A stretch of DNA of 64,000 nt from Erythrobacter sp. AP23 (GTDB taxonomy: Bacteria; Pseudomonadota; Alphaproteobacteria; Sphingomonadales; Sphingomonadaceae). Below the pieces are notes generated by a model, which saw only the letters and a program-made list of their open reading frames with translations, was not told the origin of the DNA and made no database searches. Shown here in pieces: positions 55,351 through 62,637 of this stretch. The position numbers were made by a program, and so were the translations under genes. The DNA is taken from assembly GCF_001542855.1 (NCBI RefSeq), contig NZ_LNBY01000017.1:248001-312000 (forward strand), written 5' to 3'. How positions within the stretch are numbered: the stretch's first letter is position 1; each line of letters opens with the position of its first letter.

Positions 55351-56769
55351 CTATTTCGACCCTTCCAACAGCTCAAATTCCATTGCATCGAGCTCGTTGC
55401 GATCGAGCATCTGCCCAGCTGCGATCACCGCCCATGGACGACGCAAGGTAGCGAGTCCTTCAAGCGGATTGGCGTCGAGCAATATTAAGTCTGCGCGACG
55501 CCCCGCAGCAATTGTGCCATCCTGATCTGCCAGGCGGAAGAAGCGCGGTGGGGCAACGGTTGCCGTGTAGAGCGCTTCGCGCAGGGTCAGGCCGATCTCG
55601 ACGTAGAGGTCGAGCTCATCGAGCAGCGAGAAGCCGTGGAACAGATACGGATTTGCGAATGAGGCATCGCTCGAGGCGAGGATCGGCACGCCCGCGCGGT
55701 GCGCCATCAAGAAAGTCCTGCGATCGAGCGCGATGCTTTCCCTTGCCAGTGAGCGCACCTCGTCGGTCATCGCCTCCAACCTGAAATCCGGCTTGCCCCA
55801 TGCTTCGCGCACGGTTTCAGGAAGCATTCGCATACGCGGCGTGTCGGCATTGGGCCAGTTCCCGAGGTAGAAATCTGCGACGACAAGCGTGGGGCTTACG
55901 TGGAGATCGGCCTCAGCAATATCTGCCAGGATCGCTGCGCATCGCGCCTCATCCCAGGTTTCAAGAATGATCCGATTGCGCGATGCCATGATCGCGAACA
56001 CCTCGTCACGCGGAGCGCCCGCAGCCATCGCGGTGCGCAAGGCGTCGAGCATCGCCTCCTCCTCGGTCGAACAGGCCATCGGAATACGCCCGAAATGCTC
56101 CATCCCGTCCTGGCCCGCTTCAATCGCGGTTCGCAAAGCAACCCGTTCGGGAATGTGACCGACAAGCTGAAGGCGTGCATCTTCGGATGCTTCGGCAAGC
56201 GCGAGATAGCTTGGCTCATCGAGCATCGAATAAGACTTCACCGCAGCCCAGTCTTCATCGGAAATGCGCGCGACAACCGATCGGGCCTCCTCGGGTGTGT
56301 CGGCGAGGAACATTCCGGGCCACGAGCCGGGGCTCGCGTCCACCCATGCGCCAGAAAGCACCAGCCTTGGACCGAGCACTTCGCCTGCCTCAACTCTCGT
56401 TTGAAGAGCCTGTTGCTCGGCAATCGGCCACAGCGCGCCCATGTCGCGTACGCCGGTCACGCCGTTTATGAGATAGAGCGGAAAGGAAGTGTCCGGTTCG
56501 GTGGCGGAGGAGAATATGTGGACATGGCTGTCCCATAGGCCGGGGATCAGGAAACGTCCCTCCACATCGATCCGCTCTGCCTCTTCGCTGACAGATACCT
56601 CAGGGCCGACTGCCGTGATACGCGTGCCCTCGATCAAAATGGACTGGCCCTGGCTGAGTGTGCCCTCCTCGATATCGACGAGCGTCACATTGGTCAGGAG
56701 CACGTCCGCCCGCGCTTGGGGCGAGGCCGCAACGAATAGACCGATTAGGGCTAGGATTATCGTTCTCAT
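55351..56769 (-). CDS. Secreted amidohydrolase-family metalloenzyme
   Basis: 472 residues with a signal peptide ending near QARADV. TIM-barrel amidohydrolase: HVHIF after strand 1, a candidate carboxylated Lys in AAVKSYSML, His in LVGHIPERV and DGMEHFGRI, and the catalytic Asp in ILASSDASFANPYLF. The flanking beta-sandwich (TLVDIEEGTLSQGQSILIEGTRI) and the C-terminal GRRADLILLDANPLEGL are typical of imidazolonepropionase/prolidase-like members. Possibly a periplasmic peptidase or lactam/urethane hydrolase. Overlaps the upstream oxidoreductase gene by 4 nt. Confidence 0.85.
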   Translation of the reverse strand: MRTIILALIGLFVAASPQARADVLLTNVTLVDIEEGTLSQGQSILIEGTRITAVGPEVSVSEEAERIDVEGRFLIPGLWDSHVHIFSSATEPDTSFPLYLINGVTGVRDMGALWPIAEQQALQTRVEAGEVLGPRLVLSGAWVDASPGSWPGMFLADTPEEARSVVARISDEDWAAVKSYSMLDEPSYLALAEASEDARLQLVGHIPERVALRTAIEAGQDGMEHFGRIPMACSTEEEAMLDALRTAMAAGAPRDEVFAIMASRNRIILETWDEARCAAILADIAEADLHVSPTLVVADFYLGNWPNADTPRMRMLPETVREAWGKPDFRLEAMTDEVRSLARESIALDRRTFLMAHRAGVPILASSDASFANPYLFHGFSLLDELDLYVEIGLTLREALYTATVAPPRFFRLADQDGTIAAGRRADLILLDANPLEGLATLRRPWAVIAAGQMLDRNELDAMEFELLEGSK

Positions 56770-57782
56770 CGCGTGCTTACTCTCATCACCAGTTTACCTT
56801 GTACCTCGCCTGCTTCTACCCGCTCATGTGCGCGGGGCACATCCGCTAGCGACACGACTTCGGCGATGGCGGGATCGATCCGTCCCTCAGCCAGCATCGA
56901 AAAGAGCACGGCGAGGTCTTCATGAAACCATTCAGGATGCGCGCGCCGCATCGCGCCGATAGAATAGAAGGCGGTGGCATGACCATTGGGCAGCCAGTCC
57001 CACAGCTTGAGTTTGACGAAGTCGAGCGGGATAGAGCCGCCGCGTCCCAGCACCTCGTTCTGGAAACCAAAGGCAATGAGCATGCCGCCGGGCTTCAGCG
57101 CATGGAGCGAGCGCGACAAACTATCGCCTCCGAGCGGATCGAACACGAAATCCACACCTTCGCCCACCCCCGCGCGGAGTGCCGCCTCTGCGTCGGGCGC
57201 GTCAGCGTCGATCGGTCTGGCACCTAACTTGCGGATCAATTCGCATTTGGCGGCCACATCGGTGCCGAAAGCTGTGATTCCGGCATCGTGCGCCAATTGC
57301 AACATTACAGTGCCCACCGCACCGCCGGCACCGTGGACAAGAATGCTCTGCCCCGCCTGCGCTCGCGCGACCCGGTGGAGCATCTGATAGGGCGTAACTG
57401 CCGATAGGATCATTGCGAGCGCATCCTCATCCGCCACGCCATCGGGCACGCGGGTCAGACGCTCGGCTGGAAGGCAGATATACTCGGAATAGGCGCCGAT
57501 GGTGGTGAGGTCGGCCACCCGCTCGCCTACGGCCGAGCCCTCGACACCCTCGCCGAGCGCATCGACCACGCCGACTATGTCGTATCCCGGCACAAAAGGG
57601 GGCTTCTTCTTTACGTCCGGATACATCCCCTTGCGGATCATCACATCAGTGAAGGCAGCGCTGGTGACGAGTACACGCACTCGCACATCTCCCACCTGAG
57701 GCTCGGGCAAATCCTCAACGGTCTGCAACTCCAGCATTTCGGGGCCACCGAATCCGGTCAGCATGACTTGGGTGTGGGACAT
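56766..57782 (-). CDS. MDR-family zinc-independent oxidoreductase (quinone-reductase-like)
   Basis: 338 residues. GroES-like domain with PFVPGYDIVGVVDALGEGVEG, Rossmann domain with SILVHGAGGAVGTVMLQLAHDAG, and FVFDPLGGDSLSRSLHALKPGG. It lacks the zinc-binding cysteines and probably reduces an enone or quinone with NADPH. It resembles synaptic vesicle protein VAT-1-like reductases. Second gene-pair partner of the amidohydrolase by ATGA overlap; 39 nt after the alpha/beta hydrolase. Confidence 0.83.
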   Translation of the reverse strand: MSHTQVMLTGFGGPEMLELQTVEDLPEPQVGDVRVRVLVTSAAFTDVMIRKGMYPDVKKKPPFVPGYDIVGVVDALGEGVEGSAVGERVADLTTIGAYSEYICLPAERLTRVPDGVADEDALAMILSAVTPYQMLHRVARAQAGQSILVHGAGGAVGTVMLQLAHDAGITAFGTDVAAKCELIRKLGARPIDADAPDAEAALRAGVGEGVDFVFDPLGGDSLSRSLHALKPGGMLIAFGFQNEVLGRGGSIPLDFVKLKLWDWLPNGHATAFYSIGAMRRAHPEWFHEDLAVLFSMLAEGRIDPAIAEVVSLADVPRAHERVEAGEVQGKLVMRVSTR

Positions 57783-57821
57783 TCTAACTTCTCCTTTAGT
57801 CGGATCAGAAAGACTTTGCGG

Positions 57822-58775
57822 TCATTCTTCTGCTTCAAGAAATTGGTCGATCTTCGCTCGTAACTCGGCATGGTGGCCGAGCAGCAGGTGGCCCCCGCGA
57901 TCGAATGCTACGAAACGGGCATGGGGAATCCGGTTCTGCAGTTCCTCGGCGATGGCCAAGGGGTTCAGACTGTCGTCTCTGGCGTGCACCACCAGCGTCG
58001 GTGCACTGATTCCTTCGAGATCGTAGGTCGCTTCGGGATCGGTCGCAGCGCCTTCGTTGCCAATTCCGACAAGCCGGTCCGAGGCAGGAATGAAACCGTC
58101 CACCAGGCGATCAACGAATTGCACTTCCTCGACCGGGAGACCTTCAAGCAATTCCGGGCGCGCGTCGAAAGCGCTGCGCACGTGGCCAGGCGCAATCCTT
58201 GTCAATGCCCGATACACCGCGTCATTGCCGAGCAAAGCTGAGTAAGCCCAAGTCGGTATCGGTCGGTCATCGACCTCGGCGCTAAAGGGCGCAATAGGAG
58301 CGGACGATAAGAGGACGAGCCGGTCGGTCCGATCGGGAAACATCTCCGCGAATTTGAGCGCAGGAGGAACGCCGCCCGACATGGCCAGGATACTCACGCG
58401 CTGCAGACCGAGCTCATCAAGCAGATCCAAAAACGCCTCCGCTTGCGCCTCGGTCGACGGATCGGGCGGCATGGCGCTGCCGAGGTAACCGAAGCGCGAT
58501 ATAGCGATGAAACGATGGGCATCGCCGCCCATGGCCTCTGCCAGCAGCCGCCCCTGATCAAACCCACCACCCGCGCCGTGGATCACCAGCACCGGTGGGC
58601 CTTCACCCCAGCTGACGTACTCGGTCTGCCCGTAACGAGTTTCAGCAAGCGAGCGCTCCGCCGCGAGTTCGGACCTACGCGTGTCGGCTGCGCGGTTGCC
58701 GAGGATTGAGACGGTCGTGCCCAGAACAACCAGACCGCCGATGATCGCCACTCCGATGTGCCAGCGCCGCATCAT
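57822..58775 (-). CDS. Membrane-anchored alpha/beta hydrolase
   Basis: 317 residues. N-terminal helix IGVAIIGGLVVLGTTVSI acts as signal anchor. Alpha/beta-hydrolase core with LVIHGAGGGFDQGR (oxyanion), nucleophile Ser in ILAMSGGVPP, Asp in VVHARDDSLNP and His in DRGGHLLLGHH. All triad residues present. Likely hydrolyses an ester or similar bond at the periplasmic face. Lies 2 nt after the preceding gene. Confidence 0.83.
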   Translation of the reverse strand: MMRRWHIGVAIIGGLVVLGTTVSILGNRAADTRRSELAAERSLAETRYGQTEYVSWGEGPPVLVIHGAGGGFDQGRLLAEAMGGDAHRFIAISRFGYLGSAMPPDPSTEAQAEAFLDLLDELGLQRVSILAMSGGVPPALKFAEMFPDRTDRLVLLSSAPIAPFSAEVDDRPIPTWAYSALLGNDAVYRALTRIAPGHVRSAFDARPELLEGLPVEEVQFVDRLVDGFIPASDRLVGIGNEGAATDPEATYDLEGISAPTLVVHARDDSLNPLAIAEELQNRIPHARFVAFDRGGHLLLGHHAELRAKIDQFLEAEE

Positions 58776-58777
58776 GG

Positions 58778-59602
58778 CTAGCGCGCTTCGTAGTGAGTGA
58801 GGCGCAAATGGCCGTAGGCGAAGGGGCCTTCGGGCAGGTGCCAGATGGCGTTTCCCTCGCTGGCAAGGCGCCAGCCAGCGAACTCGCGATAATTGTCCAG
58901 CGGCGTGGTCCAGCGGGTCACGGTAAGGCTGCCGTCCGTCTCCAGCATGCCGCGGTCCTGGGACACGAAATCAATGAGCTCGCCCGCCTCATTGAAGATC
59001 AGCTCCGCGCTAACTGTGTTGGCGCCCAGCGTGAACGAGACCTTGGCGTGCCTATCATCCTCCTCAGTCCAGCTCAGCCGCTCATCGGCGAGCCGCGAGG
59101 GTGCGAAGAAGGCGAGATCGTTCAGGATGGTGACGGTTTCGGTTCGGGTCAGCTTGGGCCCGCCAATATCGATCACATTGGCGATTCCGGCGAGACGAAC
59201 ACGCATCGTCGCCTGATCGTGATTGAAATCGTGCAGCACGGCGACGGGCAGGCCCTTCATTCTCGTCTTCATGAAGAACAGCCGATGCGGGACGTCGAAG
59301 CGCTCGTACTGGACTACTGGCCCAGTCATTCCTGGCTCGTCGGGGGCGTCGTACATCGCAGCATCGAAATGCATGACAATCTCGGTCACGACCGGGCGAC
59401 CGATGGAACCGGTGAGTTCGATGTAGCGCTGGACCGGTTCAGGAAGGTGATCGATGTCCGTCTCGGTCAACAATTGTGGTTCCGCCAGCGGTTCTGCAGC
59501 GGCCTCTGCCCGACGCTGGTCGAAAGCGCGCGACAGGCTCGTCGACCAGATATAGAGAGCGCCACCAACAGCGATCAGCGCGGCAGCACCCAGAAACCAC
59601 AT
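58778..59602 (-). CDS. DUF6544/DUF6920-like membrane-anchored protein
   Basis: 274 residues. N-terminal helix FLGAAALIAVGGALYIWSTS, then the family pattern LPEPVQRYIELTG, a beta-rich body with RFDVPHRLFFMKTRMKGLPVAVLHDF and a C-terminal REFAGWRLASEGNAIWHLPEGPFAYGHLRL. Family of unknown function, often near hydrolases. First gene of the four-gene minus-strand operon. Confidence 0.75.
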   Translation of the reverse strand: MWFLGAAALIAVGGALYIWSTSLSRAFDQRRAEAAAEPLAEPQLLTETDIDHLPEPVQRYIELTGSIGRPVVTEIVMHFDAAMYDAPDEPGMTGPVVQYERFDVPHRLFFMKTRMKGLPVAVLHDFNHDQATMRVRLAGIANVIDIGGPKLTRTETVTILNDLAFFAPSRLADERLSWTEEDDRHAKVSFTLGANTVSAELIFNEAGELIDFVSQDRGMLETDGSLTVTRWTTPLDNYREFAGWRLASEGNAIWHLPEGPFAYGHLRLTHYEAR

Positions 59603-59807
59603 AATCGCCTTCCTCCTGATCGGGGATTACCTCAAAGACCAATTCCAATCAGACGTACTCGAGCGGGCAAAGGCGAATCAGGGCATTGCTACTCGCCAAT
59701 CGAGACTGTCGGAATCTACCAGAAAGGCGGCTTGTTTCGTTGATCGGGGTCAAAGCGCCAGAATGTAAGGTGACCAATGGCGCGCAGCTTTTGGGGCGGT
59801 AAGCTGC

Positions 59808-60009
59808 CAGTCCACTAATGAGTGGGCGCGCCGCGAAAGCCGACGTTCGGCCACCGCCCTTAGCTTCGGCCGGCTAGACCCGGTCATCCCGTCTGCCGAT
59901 GGGCGGATCGCGCCGACTACATTGCCGAGATTGATCGCCACATCGAGATGGCGCTTTCTGCCCAAGGGGCCGGCTTTCCAGGTTGGCTAAACTCGCTGTT
60001 AGTGGACTG
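59808..60009. repeat. 202-bp segment bounded by 11-bp inverted repeats
   Basis: CAGTCCACTAA (59808-59818) and TTAGTGGACTG (59999-60009), perfect complements. It could be a small non-autonomous element or the scar of one. No flanking target duplication is obvious. Confidence 0.4.
59830..59844 (+). repeat. 15-bp repeat, copy B
   Basis: GCCGCGAAAGCCGAC, one mismatch to copy A at 55311-55325 and in the same orientation. Followed by GTTCGG. Confidence 0.4.
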
Positions 60010-60108
60010 ACTGAAGCACGCAGACCGATTTCCAAGTGAAGGATGTGACGTTCGCCCTTCGCTTTCGACTGCGGTTAGGGATACATCGGCAATCCGACTT
60101 GTTTTGGC

Positions 60109-62256
60109 ATGAGTTGCGTGACTTCTTCAATCGGCATGAAAGGGATGATCATAGCCCCTGCGAACGATACCGAGAGCGACAAGAAGCTCGCGAAAAGCCT
60201 TAAGCTGTTCGACGTCTATGCCGTCGCAACCGGGGCCATGTTCTCGTCCGGCCTGTTTCTGCTGCCCGGTATCGCAGCGGCCCAGACCGGTAATTCCGTC
60301 TACCTCGCATATATGGTCGCCGGATTTCTGATCTTGCCGGCTATGGTCTGCATGGCAGAACTTTCGACCGCCATGCCCCGCTCGGGCGGAGCCTACTTTT
60401 TCCTCGATCGCAGTATGGGCCCTATGATGGGGATGATTGGCGGTGTGGGCTCCTGGATCGCAACCGTTTTCAAGAGTGCCTTCGCCCTCGTAGGTATGGG
60501 GGCCTATCTCGCACTCTACATTGATCTGCCGATCACGATCACCGCCGTGGTGCTGACGATTGCGTTCGGCGTGCTAAACGTTCTCGGCGCTAAGGAAACC
60601 ACGCTCCTACAGCGTATCCTCGTCGGGACGCTGGTGATCATCCTGACTGCTTTCATCGTCGTGGGACTGTCACGCACGGGCGTTTCCGACGTTTTTTCAC
60701 CTGACCCCGCCTACGGGGCTTTCTTCCGGGAAGGGTTTGGTGGGTTCATCACCACGATCGGGCTTGTATTCGTTTCCTACGCCGGTCTTACCAAGGTCGC
60801 CAGCGTATCCGAGGAAATCGAAAATCCTGATCGAAACATACCGCTCGGAATGGTCCTGTCGCTGATTACGGCCACTTCGATCTATACGCTCGGCGCTCTG
60901 CTGATCGTCACAGCTTTGCCTCCTGATGAGCTGTTCGACAGCCTGACACCAGTCGCGGATGCAGGCGAGGTGTTCCTCGGCTGGATACCCTACGATCTTG
61001 GGATTGCACTCCTCGTTGTTGCAGCGGTCGCTGCGTTCGCTTCCACCGGCAATGCCGGCATCCTGTCCGCCTCACGCTATCCGTTCGCCATGGCCAAGGA
61101 CAAACTGGTTCATGCCAAACTTGGAGAATTGGGGCGCGGCGGCACTCCCGTCATCGCAATCGGCGTGACAGTCCTCACCATGGTGCTGGTCTTGCTCGTG
61201 TTCGACGTGGAATCGGTTGCGAAGCTGGCCAGCGCGTTTCAATTGCTCCTGTTCGGCCTTCTCTGCCTTGCCGTCATCGTGATGCGGGAGAGCCAGATCG
61301 ACAGTTACCGACCTGGATACAGGGTTCCGCTCTACCCGTGGACGCCGATTGCGGGCTTTCTCCTTTCATTCTGGCTCATTCTGGAAATGGGCGCGGTGTC
61401 AATCCTGTTCACGGCTGCCCTCGCAATTGCCTGCGGGGTCTACTTCCAGGCCTATGCCTCGAAGCGGGTGAAACGCCGCGGGGCGATCTATCACATGCAT
61501 CGCCACTTGGGGCATCACACCTATGAGGGCATAGAACACGAACTGACATCCATCGTGCATGAGAAAACGCAGCCCGAGAATCTCAGGTACGAAAGCCTCG
61601 TAGGCCGCGCCGCATTCGTCGATTATGGCGAAGGTCGGTTCGACAGCGCGCGCTTGAGTAGAGAACTGTCAGAGATTGCACAGAACGAGTTCGGGCTGGA
61701 TGAGAAGGTCGCGCAATCGATTTTCGAAGGCGATCGGATGGACGTGCGTGCCATTCGCCCTAACATGTATCTGGCCTACAAGATCATCCCCGACATCGAC
61801 GAATCCCAGCTCGCCATTTTCAGGTTTAGCGGAAGCGCTACAGTGGCCGTGACGGGGGCGCGCAAGGTCCACACACTGATGTACCTCCTATTGCCCGAAG
61901 AACCGGTCGGGCTCGATCTGCGTATCGTAGGACACCTTGCGGAGGTGGCGCAAAGCGACAACTTCGAGGAACGCTGGCTGGCGGCCACCCAAAGGGAAGA
62001 AATCAATCGCATACTAGCGCGCGACGACCACGTCTTTCGAAGCGAGGTTTCAAGAATACCGGTTCTGGCTGCGCAGAAAGGGGCAAGGCTCGAAGAGATC
62101 AAGTGGCCAGGAACCTGCCTTATCATGACTGTCGAGAGGGATGGCGAACTGATAATCGCAAGGCCAGATCTGCAATTGCGGGAAACCGACATTGTATCGG
62201 TTCTGGGCGAGCCTGAGGATCTTGGGCTGCTATATGATGTAAGCTCAATCGAGTGA
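60109..62256 (+). CDS. APC-family permease fused to EIIA-like and TrkA-C regulatory domains
   Basis: 715 residues. Residues ~35-450 form 12 helices of an amino-acid/polyamine/organocation permease (TGAMFSSGLFLLPGIAA, SVSEEIENPDRNIPLG). Residues ~490-630 resemble a PTS EIIA type-2 fold (LRIVGHLAEVAQSDNFEERWL), but the place of the phosphorylated His reads AIRPNM, so it is probably non-catalytic. Residues ~640-715 match TrkA-C/RCK-C (EIKWPGTCLIMTVERDGELI). The start is uncertain: ATGs at 60109, 60136 and 60145 are all possible and none has a good ribosome site. Ligand-gated solute transport is likely. Confidence 0.82.
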   Translation: MSCVTSSIGMKGMIIAPANDTESDKKLAKSLKLFDVYAVATGAMFSSGLFLLPGIAAAQTGNSVYLAYMVAGFLILPAMVCMAELSTAMPRSGGAYFFLDRSMGPMMGMIGGVGSWIATVFKSAFALVGMGAYLALYIDLPITITAVVLTIAFGVLNVLGAKETTLLQRILVGTLVIILTAFIVVGLSRTGVSDVFSPDPAYGAFFREGFGGFITTIGLVFVSYAGLTKVASVSEEIENPDRNIPLGMVLSLITATSIYTLGALLIVTALPPDELFDSLTPVADAGEVFLGWIPYDLGIALLVVAAVAAFASTGNAGILSASRYPFAMAKDKLVHAKLGELGRGGTPVIAIGVTVLTMVLVLLVFDVESVAKLASAFQLLLFGLLCLAVIVMRESQIDSYRPGYRVPLYPWTPIAGFLLSFWLILEMGAVSILFTAALAIACGVYFQAYASKRVKRRGAIYHMHRHLGHHTYEGIEHELTSIVHEKTQPENLRYESLVGRAAFVDYGEGRFDSARLSRELSEIAQNEFGLDEKVAQSIFEGDRMDVRAIRPNMYLAYKIIPDIDESQLAIFRFSGSATVAVTGARKVHTLMYLLLPEEPVGLDLRIVGHLAEVAQSDNFEERWLAATQREEINRILARDDHVFRSEVSRIPVLAAQKGARLEEIKWPGTCLIMTVERDGELIIARPDLQLRETDIVSVLGEPEDLGLLYDVSSIE

Positions 62257-62637
62257 CTTGCGGATGGCAGGCAAGAAGGGGAACGACAACTTTCTAAGGG
62301 TTTTCGCTAATCTTCAAATTAGAGAATACTTGCATCTATAAAAGAAGGGGTAGGAGTTATGGAGCCGGGACCGCCGAAGAGGCGCAAACCCAGGAAGTTT
62401 TATTGGTTCCTGGGTGCAATTGTCGCTTTTTCGGCATTAGCAGTTTCTGGCTTAGGTTAACTCAATCGCATCGGGCTCACAAAGCCGGCGGCCCCGGGGG
62501 CCGGAAAGCGAAACGGCGGCGTCTAGGCTCGCACGCAGCCTCGATAGATGACCTGAATGGGGGCGCAGAGCCGACTTTCGGTCTGAGAAACGTTGCGGTT
62601 AGATTGACGGCACCGCCACGGGCTTCACCGATAGAGA
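62257..62637. other. Spacer after the APC permease
   Basis: 381 nt. Contains the 33-codon ORF (listed) and, at 62470-62637, GC-rich sequence with a diverged inverted relative of the 15-bp repeat (CCGACTTTCGG). No further ORF with a ribosome site. Confidence 0.45.
62359..62460 (+). CDS. 33-residue putative membrane peptide
   Basis: MEPGPPKRRKPRKFYWFLG then AIVAFSALAVSGLG and TAA. A very basic N-terminus followed by one hydrophobic helix, the form of a small inner-membrane protein. AAGGGG lies eight nt before the ATG and AGGAG two nt before. Not recognised. Could be real or a chance ORF. Confidence 0.45.
   Translation: MEPGPPKRRKPRKFYWFLGAIVAFSALAVSGLG

Larger units (their letters stand above)
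59603..60108. other. 506-nt spacer with short repeats and a possible gene remnant
   Basis: Holds the promoter side of the four-gene operon and of the APC permease. An 11-bp inverted repeat (59808-59818 and 59999-60009) bounds 202 bp. Inside are the 15-bp repeat copy B and a frame reading ADYIAEIDRHIEMALSAQGA to a TGA at 60010, which looks like the tail of a lost gene. No intact gene is seen. Confidence 0.5.
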
